NCBI GenBank assembly: GCA_013115135.1
Contig: JABANP010000130.1
Coordinates: forward strand, 1 to 64,000
Reading direction: 5' to 3'
Length of the DNA stretch: 64,000 nt
Source: Perkinsus olseni
Taxonomy: Eukaryota; Perkinsozoa; Perkinsida; Perkinsidae
In this document: positions 11,440 through 20,929 of the stretch, piece by piece
Numbering within the stretch: position 1 is the stretch's first letter
How the letters are laid out: each line of letters begins with the position of its first letter
The notes under the pieces: model-generated
Told to the model about the DNA's origin: nothing
What the model saw: the letters and a program-made list of their open reading frames with translations, nothing else
The model's database searches: none
Position numbers and translations under genes: made by a program

Positions 11440-12295
11440 ATGAAAACCGTCATCTTCGTCGCTCTGCCCGCCCTAGCTCACGCGTCTTTCGAGGAGGCCG
11501 AGGGCGCTGAGGGTTGGGTCAAGGACCATAACTACTTCCGCTGCCTGCATGGCGCTGAGCCTGTCGAGTGGAGTACAGAGTTGGAATCTAGCGCTCAGGC
11601 ATGGGCCGACCATCTGGCGGCTGAAGGAGGGACGTTGGAGCACTCAGGTGGTGAACACTAGAGATCCCTTCCAGTAGATATCACCTGTTCTTGCGCAAGG
11701 TTCCTATTCATCAGCACCCTATGCTGGGGAGAACCTCGCCATGGGTTATGGCTCGGCTCCTGCTGTCTGCAACGGTACCGACAGCAACTACAATCAACAC
11801 TGTGCTGTATGGAATTGGTATAACGAATACAATCAGTTTATGAAGGGACACTGTGATACATGGAAGGACGTATCGGGTATCGGCCACTTCACGGCCATGG
11901 TCTGGAAGGGCGCCAATAAAATCGGATGTGCTCAGTCGGGCGACTACTACGTCTGCCAGTACGGACACACCAACTGCATGGCCGAGGACCCCAACGGAAG
12001 CAACTACGGAGGCCGCGACTGCTTTGAGGGTGTCCCTTCCAAGCTCGCCAATTTTAACATCGGCCTGTGCCCCGAGGATGGAACCTGTGTCGGCTGCCGT
12101 GATGATCTGCTGGAGAACGACGCTCAAGCTCGGCTGGAGCAGTGCGGTGCTGGACCAGTCGAGGAGACTGTCTGGGAGCGACAACAGCAGCCGCAGCAGC
12201 AAGTGCCCTCTGCTGCCAACACACTTAGTGTCCTCATGATCATGTACGTTCTTGTGTTCATGCAGGTTCTCCCCAACCATCCCTTTGCTATTTAA
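11440..12295 (+). CDS. CAP (SCP/PR-1) domain secreted protein
   Basis: Two exons, 11440-11647 and 11700-12295, joined by a 52-nt intron in phase 1, give 267 residues with no frame error. A signal peptide (MKTVIFVALPALAHA) leads into a CAP domain: the His-containing N-terminal block (LEHSGSYSSAPYAGENLAMG), the CAP1-like signature GHFTAMVWKGANKIGCA and the CAP2-like YVCQYGHTNCM. Cysteines are plentiful (NGTDSN glycosylation site, CNG, HCAVW, CRDD). After the domain come a Cys-rich extension and a Gln-rich linker. The protein ends in a hydrophobic segment (LSVLMIMYVLVFMQVL) followed by only a few residues, which suggests a GPI-anchor signal or a C-terminal membrane anchor, uncommon for CAP proteins. 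CAP proteins act outside the cell in sterol binding or host interaction; the role here is unknown. Confidence 0.9.
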
Positions 12296-12821
12296 CTCTT
12301 CGTTCGTCTCCCCGTATCAGTTCACTACTGTTTATCAGATCAACTGAGATCAGCACCCTTTTCATTCCAATAATCATGCCTCATACTCTTTATGACTGTT
12401 CACAACGGCGACCCCGCCTCAAGTGGTGTATTCATACTCGAGTTGCGTGACAGTGCCGCAGCGCAGCATAAACGGTCTAGTGAAGTTCTGCCCGTTACAT
12501 GGACACCTTCCACGTTTTTTCACATGATGTCGCAGAAAAGCGATTCACGCACGATTCGCGTCGTCTTATTCCACCGAATACCCAGGCCTCCCGCCGAGGC
12601 TCGGCGGCCGAGCACTCCAGGGGTCACAGACGCTACTACTTCGACGACACAACAGAGTAGCCAAACAGAAACCAAGATGAAAAAAGGCACATCTCCGAAA
12701 CATGAATTCGCAGCCATTTGTTCAGCAAGTGTACGTTGTGAAGGACTCCCGGGGCTGTCAGGCCGTCAGCTGGAAATCTGAGAACACCACGAGAATGCTT
12801 ACCGCCTCCTGGGCCGGGGCA
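12296..12821. other. Stretch between converging genes
   Basis: The CAP gene (+) and the helical-repeat gene (-) converge here. Reading frames such as minus 12520-12717 contain a hydrophobic run but no start context or exon partners. The 3' end of the minus-strand gene could extend into this stretch. Confidence 0.35.
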
Positions 12822-15254
12822 TTACCGCAGCGACGCTCTCTTGAAGGACGAGGTCAATACTGAATGGCGCTGCATGCACCTGAATCGACATGACCCCAGA
12901 AAGCTGCGCATCTGCGTCACTTCCTCTTGAACGGCAAGCTCGTCTTGAAGGCCCTTCAGCGCTTGTAGGACCTCCTTCATCAGACCAGAGCTCGATTCCT
13001 CAACGGCAGAGGTCCTGATCGAAAACACACTAGCCGAGTAGACGAAGATGTGGTACTTACACTACTGCCTGTGGGTCCAACTCGGCGGCCTCCAACACGA
13101 CCCTGGACGGGTCGGTGGGAATGATGGCTAGCAGTGCCGTGTGGAGACTCGCTCTGACGAGAAGCCGTCGAAGATGGGTAGCGATCCTTCCTCACTTCGT
13201 CCGAGACTTCATCTCCGTGCCGTTTTCTCTGTGCCGCTGTAGTATCAGTTTAACTATCTTCACCGCAGTCGATTGGAAATGATGTTCAACCTCTTCGGGG
13301 AATGCTGACGTGCAGTTGTAGCAAGCAGAGAGCGCTGCGACCAGCCGGGCCTATTATTGAGAAGCGACTTTCACACGCCCACCCACAAGGAGACCCACAT
13401 CAGTTTGGTCCTGAACCGTGGCCAAGCGATCCATACACCGTCGTACTGCACTGTGGAGGTGCCAGGCCACCACTGGGTCGTACAGCCCGAGCCTGTTTAT
13501 ACTGAGAGCAACGTGAGATTAGAAGATCGTGAAGGGAGTCATGACGTCCGGACCTGTGCGACAGCAGACTTGCGAGATCGAGGTTTATCTCGAGCATGTT
13601 CGACGAGAAACAGCGTCGGCAGGTGGCCATGAGGTTGTGTAGAGTAGAAGGTTGGACGAACCCCAGCTTGGAGAGGGCTCGAAGGCAGAAGGATACGTGC
13701 CTGCATAATGCACCGGGTACAGGCATACGTGTTTAACGCCACGGTCTCAATGGCAAGAGGAGTAGACGGAACACTCGTAAATGTCTTCACGTCTGAGGCG
13801 TCCCATACTGCTACTGTCGTCCGATTTCGTGGCTTGACGTGAAATCAAAAAAATCACAAACTCATCATTCGCAAGCGTCATCTCTGGATATCATCCACTG
13901 ATGAACTAGTTGCAAGCCCGGATTCAACACGAAGTCATCGATCGGCATTGGCTCGGTCGCGCCATCACGCAGCCCCGTCCCCCATGCAGCTCACTGTAAG
14001 TCGAGTAGCGTTCGGGTGGCGTCGGGATCATCAGTTCCCTCGGGCTCCAGTAGTTGGTTCAACTTCATAGCCTGACGGGTGGACAGGGACTGCTGCTGCG
14101 GTAGGAGGATCAAGGGTAGACCTCACCGCTGCCAGCAAGACACGATCATCCCGGGCCCTCAGAGCCGCCATGGAGTCCATGATGGCACCGCACGCTTGAA
14201 CGGTCACATCTGAGGGAGCATCACCAGGCCCGGAGAGATGACCGAGGAGCTTACCGGCAGTAGGAAGGAGGGTTACGATTCGGGCGAATATGCAGTGGAA
14301 AAGACGGACCTGATATTCTTAGTAGCGGGCCAGGATGAAGGAACCCCTACATGGAACTCCCCACAGCGAGCGCAGCTACGCAGCAGCGAGATGCACTGAG
14401 GCAAGGTGAAGTTGTCCGCGGAGAGCTGGAGCACCTGCAGGGTGTGGAGGATGGACGACGGGTAGATGGAAGGGTCTTACCTCGCTGGCAGTGAGAAACA
14501 GTTCATGATCAGGCACCTTGGTGTGGCCGAAGAGGCCCAGAATGGCGACTATGGTGCCTGAATGAACGAGACACTAGAAGCACTCCGGAGGTGCCAAACT
14601 ACCCAAGTCCAGCTCGGCCATCTTTGAGAGCCACAACGGCCGTAATTTATACAAAATCTCGACTTCGACAACCCCAACTCTGGAGAGCACGAAGACCATA
14701 GTGTGGAGGTCTTGGACGGCCACGTCCTCTGGAGACAGCGTCGACGCCGCGTCCACTGTAGCGGCGAGGAGTTCTGTGTTGACGAAGCCTCGCTGAAGGC
14801 CGTTCTTCTGAGCCTGGAGCATGTCCGATAGACCCTCTGACGTCCTGAACAGCAACCTCATGAAAAGGTCGTGAGTGGTGCCTGGCGGTTACAGCGGCTC
14901 GGGTATGATAGTCGAGGCGTCGGCAAGATGACTCAACATCGGAGCCCAAACATCTGCTTCTGTGACGTCTGCATTATGAAGAGCGGCAGTGATGGTACTA
15001 AGAGCCTTCCCAGTGCCAATGGTTGGACCTGAAGGAGTGCCTGTCTCCTCAGAGCTCCAGTAAGGCTACCGACCTTCACCCACTGCTGCTGTCTCTTCCT
15101 CCTTTCGCAGGTCTACCTCCTCCCCTCTCAATACACCACATACTTTACGAGTGACCTCTTGTAGCCGTTCAACGTCAGCGGCTCCCAACCTACTCAGATA
15201 CCGACCCAGCACGCTCAGCTGCTGCGGCACTGGTGAGGTCGTTAATGCCGACAT
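12822..15254 (-). CDS. Helical-repeat protein, FAST/RAP- or OPR-like
   Basis: A minus-strand gene assembled from several exons. It starts near 15254 (MSALTTSPVPQQLSVLGRYL). Repeated amphipathic helix pairs of the sort found in FAST-kinase-like and octotricopeptide-like organelle RNA proteins follow: LSVLGRYLSRLGAADVERLQ, STITAALHNADVTEADVWAP, LHTMVFVLSRVGVVEVEIL, LPQCISLLRSCARCGEFHV, FCLRALSKLGFVQPSTLHN and LMKEVLQALKGLQDEL. Introns of about 40-60 nt separate them. No RAP domain could be read at the 3' end, so the last exon and the stop are uncertain. If the assignment is right, the protein would act in mitochondrial RNA metabolism; this is inference from repeat shape only. Confidence 0.5.
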
Positions 15255-15388
15255 TCAAAAACACATGAGATTGAAGTGGTTCATCCAAGAAGGACAACGC
15301 AACAATGAGGTAGTAAGACTGATGATGAAAGTGAGCTCAAAGAGCAAAGCATTTCTGAGTGACATAGTATAGTATTCCAAAAAGATTA

Positions 15389-16507
15389 TCAGTCTTCGAC
15401 CGGAAGGAGCTCCTCCTGATGCACCTGATGATCGTCTTCCGAGTCCCCATCATAATAGTGTATGAAAAGCTGCGTCAGGTAGGTATGATTCACTCGCCAC
15501 TCCGTGACGTAGATCTGGCTAGCGGTGTCGTTCACAAGGACCGAACAGACGCTGCGAGCCTCCGGCAACTCGATCGAGCACAGCTCAGTGTTGGCCGCTA
15601 GGTCCACAACTCTCACAAAGCAAGATCGGCAACAACCAACAACAGCCAGGTCTGCCGTGGGGTGGTCCAGGAAGCGGCACCGGGAGGCGAAAGGGACATC
15701 GACGGACCGGGGAGTTTCCTCCCCTTCCCGTCTCCACTGGATGCTGGTATTGCTGTCGTTGCTGCAGCTGAGTATCTCAACTCGTCCGTGCCGTTCGCGA
15801 ACGTCGAAAGAACTGATGTTCCAAGCCTTGTCGAAATCAAAGGCCTTCTCGCAGTCACCGCCATCCTCGGGGACCCTCAGAAGCTGCTGTTCGACATGCT
15901 CGTAGAGGTAGAGGTAGTCGTCACAGTACTGGATGTAGTCTAACTGGTGGCTCGGGGCCACCTCCTCGATGTTGGTCGAGAGTTCCACCGGAGCCCCTTG
16001 CTGACCCTCGGGATCAACACGGAATATATGGTTCTTGCTGAGGAAGAAGACGCAGCCCTTGGCGTCGGTGGTGATGTCCTCGAGGTCCACGTCAGTCTTC
16101 GTGTAGAACGGTTTGATGTGCAGAGGTGTCTTGCGGCAGTCTATGGTCGCTATTTCGCTCTGACCTTCACCATCGCTACCGGCAATACGATGCAGCATGA
16201 CGAGCCTATCACCACCCGGCAGCATGCCACCAAGAATGGTCAAACCAGTTTCAACACGCTGAGCAACAGTCAGGCGACGGGGCCGCCGGTAACCGAGAAA
16301 TCTCCACACTCTTCGCTTCAACTCATCCATCGCCATCTGCTGTCTATCAAAGACTCGATCGATCGAGGCAAGATCCAGGAAGATAGCTAACTCGGGTGCC
16401 AAGGAGTAATGGTAGGGCGTAGACGAAGGCAGGACGTCTGATGGCACGAGTAGGTCTGACTGAGGCCCAGCACAGGACACCTCAGGACTTGACGGGGACG
16501 CTCCCAT
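15389..16507 (-). CDS. Intact 372-residue protein, possible beta-propeller
   Basis: The longest uninterrupted minus-strand ORF of the left half, single exon, start at 16507. The N-terminal 90 residues hold a helical segment (FLDLASIDRVFDRQQMAMDE) and a basic patch (LKRRVWRFLGYRRPRRL). The rest consists of beta-rich repeats with sheet-turn spacing like a propeller (LVMLHRIAG, KGCVFFLSKNHIFRVDPEG, DDYLYLYEHVEQQLLRVPE, ADLAVVGCCRSCFVRVVDLA, QIYVTEWRVNHTYLTQLF). The C-terminus is acidic. No signal peptide and no WD dipeptide pattern are seen. I do not recognise the family; it is probably a lineage-specific cytosolic protein. Confidence 0.7.
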   Translation of the reverse strand: MGASPSSPEVSCAGPQSDLLVPSDVLPSSTPYHYSLAPELAIFLDLASIDRVFDRQQMAMDELKRRVWRFLGYRRPRRLTVAQRVETGLTILGGMLPGGDRLVMLHRIAGSDGEGQSEIATIDCRKTPLHIKPFYTKTDVDLEDITTDAKGCVFFLSKNHIFRVDPEGQQGAPVELSTNIEEVAPSHQLDYIQYCDDYLYLYEHVEQQLLRVPEDGGDCEKAFDFDKAWNISSFDVRERHGRVEILSCSNDSNTSIQWRREGEETPRSVDVPFASRCRFLDHPTADLAVVGCCRSCFVRVVDLAANTELCSIELPEARSVCSVLVNDTASQIYVTEWRVNHTYLTQLFIHYYDGDSEDDHQVHQEELLPVED

Positions 16508-16782
16508 ATTAAACTGCTAAAAAATTACTACCACTGCGACCAGCAGTATAGCGATGTTGGGAAAAGGAACACAACAGAGGGAGCGTAGCGGAAATCTGGA
16601 AGGCGATTATTCAAGAGACTCGACCAACCTTCGCGTTGAATACAAAATTATGGTCAACTTTTCGCTATGATAATATAATGATTATTATTATGAAATCAAC
16701 CGGAAGACAAGCAGCAAAGATGAGTGTAAGAGTACAGATGTCGGCAAGGGTAGCAGGGAAGATAGCGAATTAGAATCCTCGG

Positions 16783-19159
16783 TCAGCATTGAGGAAGGAG
16801 GGGGGCGAGAGGAACGAGTAGACGTTGGAGCCGGGACTTCGACGAACCTGATGACGAGCACATCCAAGAGCAGAGGGATGGTGCTGGCGGTGATACCAAG
16901 CTGCGGCTCCGAAGACGGGCTGGGAGTTCAGAACGAATGATGTCGGTAATATCGCCAACTATTTGCATGTTCAAGTTGAAGTAGCTGTGTCGAAGAGAAT
17001 GTACCTGCAGATAATGGAAATAAGGAAATGGATCAGACTCGGGAGATCTGGAAGGACTTACGTTCTGGTCCATATCAGTGCAGTCAATGACGTCTATCCT
17101 CTCACAAAGAGGACCACGCTTTCTACCCAGCCGGCTGGTAGCAGCAGTGACGCCTGATGAGCATAACAATGATGATGGCAGTGACGAGGATAATTGCCAC
17201 TACTCGCGGAGGGTTGACAGGACCCACCAGGGTCTTCACTTATCAGCCTGCTCGTCTCACCGCAGGGAGGTGCCGGCATCTGACCTCGCTATATCAAACC
17301 AGCGACTGCTTAAAGAACTTACCCTAACATCGTCAGTGTGCCGCCCCAAAGCCTTCGCTCGGTTGAAATTCTCCGCCCAGAAAAGCGCACCATCGTTGCG
17401 GTCTGCATAGACGGTAGTCCGAGCGACGTATCTGTTGCGAGGACCTTCCCTTCGAGGCGAGCAGATGCCATCCTTACTTCTCCAGAAGGGGCACATCACG
17501 GATCTTGAACTCCTCAAGGTCGTAGTCAGGATTCATAAGGCAGACATTGCGAACGTTGATGAGTCGACGCTCGCCACCCTCGATGCCGGCCAGATCCTCA
17601 TCGCTCTTATCCATGTCCAACGGCCGAGGGGCGTCAATGAGTGGCTCCAACGGTATGACGGGAGAGGTCGAACGACGAAAGGTCTGAAGGGGAGGGCTCC
17701 GAGGCGCCTGAGACGAACTGTGACACACCTCGTCGAGGTAGCCATCCCTAATTAAATCGTGGAAGGCGCTGAACCAGAGCCTCGCCCCCATCGAATGCGT
17801 TAGTATCTGCCACGACGACGAGGAGTGTCTGCGGTTGTTGCTGTGGACGGCCCTCGGCTTCCTACATGGATTCTAGTGACACCACACTCCCCTAGCCGTC
17901 GTATGAGTCGAGCGCAGTCACCACCGAAGAGCGGTACCTAGCGAGGCTAACGCTGTGGTGACGACGTGATGTGAAGAGCGCCTACCGCGTCCTTAGCCTG
18001 GAAGTACATCAGAGCTTGCCCTGTCGACTGGGAGAACACGATCGGTAGGATGTTTCTGAAGGCAACGGCAATACTGGCGGGTACCCCCCAGTTGACACCA
18101 TCGCTTCTGGCAGGCGTCAGACTTACCCAGGTACCCTGCCGAGGGCAAGCGAGCTGTCCTAATTTACACATAGCGAATTCGGTACTGCAGTTGTACCCGT
18201 GCATGAAGATCAACGCTTCACCACGGTCTTCGGTTAATTGAGCCCTGATATAAAAATGACGGGTGAAGGAATTGAACCCGGGTCGTTAACTTACGGAATC
18301 TTCAAGTAGTCCTCCTTGCGTAAATAAATCCTGTTACCGAGAGCATGATATTCGATAGAGCCTTTAGCGCAAGTCTCACTAGCGCCGTTGGTTACTCGGG
18401 GGTCTTGGGTGAGCACCTCCAGCTCATCATCGTTAACTGAGTCACGAAACAGGATCAAGCAACGATCCCCAGGACCGGAGGTGATTCAACAATAATAAGA
18501 GGAAACTAACGCTGACAGACGGGCACGATCTATGACAGTCTCCTGTGCAACGAGATGGGAGAGCTAGCGCCAAAAAGGGGCCCACGGCCAGGACCCTGAC
18601 GGGAACGAGGAAACAGTACAGTATACTGCGTCCTTGCGTTCTCTCGTACTAGTATGGCTGATAATGGTAGGGCTGCCTAGGAGTAGATGACGAGCCCGAG
18701 AGCGTTACCTATAGTAAAGTCAAGATCAAGATTCATCTCATCTTGAGCCTGTGCCGCGTACTGCCGATGGGCGGTGCTACTCACATCGTCATCATCCACA
18801 CTGAGCTGATCTGAAGAAGCGGTGAGCATAACAAAACCGCTTAGCGAGGAAGTGAATTCAACATTCACCGAGGGCAATGGGCGATTGGACGAGCGAGGTA
18901 CAGAAGATGAATTGACGAAGTGATGGTATGCTAGGATGATGCACGACTCGCTCCGCTTACCGTCATCAGAGGCCATGATCTTTGCAGGGGCTCTCGACGC
19001 TCGAACTTCCGCGATTGCCTGAGGGATCACAAGCAAGCATCCGAGCAAGCTGAGGGTCACGGTAGACCTACACCCGAGAGGCTCTCGAAGAGTATATGCT
19101 CGCCCGTAGTTGGAAGATGCTCGAAGAAACCGCCGCCTGTGGAGGCCTCGACACCACAA
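16783..19159 (-). CDS. DUF900-type alpha/beta hydrolase
   Basis: A serine hydrolase of the DUF900 type (PF05990-like). Minus-strand exons in order: DRCLILFRDSVNDDELEVLT .. EYHALGNRIYLRKEDYLKI (about 18484-18294), AQLTEDRGEALIFMHGYNCS (from about 18250; HGYN is the oxyanion-side motif), LPIVFSQSTGQALMYFQAKD (about 18050), CARLIRRLGECGVTRIHV (about 17920-17860), ILTHSMGARLWFSAFHDLI with nucleophile Ser at 17792-17794, NVCLMNPDYDLEEFKI (about 17530), YADRNDGALFWAENFNRAKA (about 17400) and IDVIDCTDMDQN joined to VHSLRHSYFNLNMQIVGD (conserved C-terminal His). Order and spacing match the family. Two further exons upstream (18677-19159 and about 18500-18645) may belong here, giving a long N-terminus with a hydrophobic stretch; that link is tentative. 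Substrate unknown. Confidence 0.75.
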
Positions 19160-19753
19160 ACCCCATACCTATCAAGAAAAGCGCCTGACGCTGAGACCCC
19201 GAGAGTGACCATTGTAGACACTAAAGACGCCATGAACCAGTTCCCACTGCGTCAGGAATGCTCCTTAGACCTCTATGAGTGAGTCTTTGCAGAGGAGCCC
19301 AACGCTTCATGCTCACTCCAGCGGAGGGCGTGGTGAGAGGAAGGAAAAAGTGGGTATTACCGCAAGCCTTGATGAGATCGAATAGGTATACAATATTTCT
19401 GGTCCAGGCCCTCCATGCGTGATGTACAGTAGGCGATATGCTGGGATGAGAACGTGGCACCACTACCTACGAAAAGATCACAATCCACTATGGTGAAGGT
19501 ATTCCTCTTCATTAAATTCAAGGCCTCTCAAAACCACAAGTCAGCAGTCGCCGCGACAACCCCTGCTGCTGGTGAACTCCGGAGGCCCACCTCGTTCTCG
19601 AGACGTAAACGGCCCGACTGGCAGACCGTGGCGCCATCGACCAAACAGACATTCTCCATGATAAGAATCATCCGACCATACCCCGTACCCGTGCGGGTAG
19701 CCATCTCTGACCAAGACACGATAAATTACCGCGCGCCACGAAATTATCGTCAA

Positions 19754-20441
19754 CTACCTGTCCACTGTGCCGCTATAGGTGAAGGTATATCTCCGACCAA
19801 ATACCCCACTCGGTCGATAGGAAAACTTCACCGAATCCTTGTGCGGTGAATCTACTTGTCGAAATCGAAACCACAGCTTCGCTCCCGTTGGCCACAACTC
19901 CAATTTCGAAACCTGATCGAGGTCGAACCTTGCCTCCGACAAGTCAAAAGATACGCCTACGATGTATGGGTAGAACCAATGGGTGATGACATACGCCACG
20001 AAGATGATGAACTCGAGAGTCAGAAACCAACCTGATGAGAAAAAAATGGCAGATTTCAGCGGAGCGAAGCTCTTACCAATGACTGTGGTCTCGCCAGAGG
20101 TCAAGTCTGAGAACAAGCTCGGCCGTTTAGCCTCATAGTCGAAGACCCAAAGGTACCTACACGGCAAGCACTCAACAGCACTACGTAGAGGATGGGGTAT
20201 GCTACTACTACCACATCATCGCCAAATAGAGGACGGCCAAGGCTAGTTTACCCGTAACATGCTCAGGGGTCTGGTAACAGGAGTAGACCGTAACACCACA
20301 GACCACAGTGGTGGCGATTATTAGTATGGCCAGAACCCATGGGGAATGGATTACATCCGTCGCCTGAAAGACAGCAACGTCAACTCTCTCACACGAACGG
20401 GCAGAGACGTCATCATCATTACTATATTCGAAGAACTCCAA
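19754..20441 (-). CDS. Putative multi-pass membrane protein, unknown family
   Basis: Three exons on the minus strand. Exon 1 (20441-20215) has an acidic N-terminus (MEFFEYSNDDDVSARSCERV) and a membrane segment (WVLAILIIATTVVCGVTVYS), followed by a second hydrophobic run (LALAVLYLAMM). A 58-nt intron (20157-20214) joins to YLWVFDYEAKRPSLFSDLTS, and a roughly 45-nt intron joins to WFLTLEFIIFVAYVITHWFY, a third or fourth membrane segment. The C-terminal domain is beta-rich (LELWPTGAKLWFRFRQV, SVKFSYRPSGVFGRRYTF). All junctions keep frame. No family recognised; spacing suggests a four-helix membrane protein with a soluble C-terminal domain. Confidence 0.6.
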
Positions 20442-20586
20442 ACTAGGTCGAATTAATTACATCAAGATACTCAGGTAGAGCCATGCATGGTCACAATGGG
20501 TGCGACGATGCGGACACAGGGAGCAGGCCTTGAACGAGCCTCCCAGGTCTCATCGCAATCAGCAGCCGCGGTACGCGTGAGCTCCC

Positions 20587-20775
20587 CTATCTCGAAGGAG
20601 GAGGATGCCCTTCGCCCAGTATTACATCCTTATCATCGCTCGTACTCGACATGAACGCCAATTGTGTTAGTATAAAAAGTATGACCAGAAACACCACTGT
20701 AACCTTCAGTGCTTTGCCTCCGCTACCTCGAGCTCTCGCCCTGCCCCCAAGGACCTACACATCACTACCATAGGA
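20587..20775 (-). CDS. Possible last exon with one membrane segment
   Basis: A minus-strand frame ends in TAG at 20587-20589 and reads a basic stretch, a clear hydrophobic segment (VTVVFLVILFILTQLAFMSS) and an acidic tail ending GEGHPPPSR. Its 5' part would overlap or lie next to the palindromic element at 20812, so the upstream exon is unclear. It could also be the C-terminal exon of a gene starting near 21129 (ORF MEAPTRCRG..). Confidence 0.3.
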
Positions 20776-20811
20776 GGCCTCGCTACGATCTCAAGTAGCC
20801 TCCGTTTCTGA

Positions 20812-20929
20812 GGGGCTATTCAATAAACTGATTCTGGAACTCGGAATTGATTCTGGGACCGCATTTAACGTGTAAAAATCAATCCCAGAATCGATTCTGA
20901 GATTCTTAATTAGTTTACTGAACAGATGG
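20812..20929. mobile_element. Palindromic MITE-like element, copy 2
   Basis: About 118 bp. The left end reads CTATTCAATAAACTGATTCT then GGAACTCGGAATTGATTCTG, and the reverse complement of the right end reads CTGTTCAGTAAACTAATTAA then GAATCTCAGAATCGATTCTG. About 45 bp of each arm therefore pair, leaving a short unpaired centre. There is no coding capacity of its own, although a minus-strand ORF (20791-21129) runs through it and takes its last 30 or so codons from it. No clean target-site duplication is visible. Confidence 0.6.

Noticed and set aside
18240..18290. GGGTTCAATTCC on the minus strand as a possible tRNA T-arm.
   Set aside because: Stem pairing fails after two or three positions, and the bases form an intron of the DUF900 gene with good GTAAGT and CAG borders.
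18625..18660. On the minus strand, CTAGTACGAGAGAAC followed by GGACGCA resembles the sarcin-ricin loop of large-subunit rRNA.
   Set aside because: Sequence on both sides has no rRNA similarity, and the stretch reads as part of an exon-like frame (ERTQGRSILYCFLVP) upstream of the DUF900 exons. Treated as chance.
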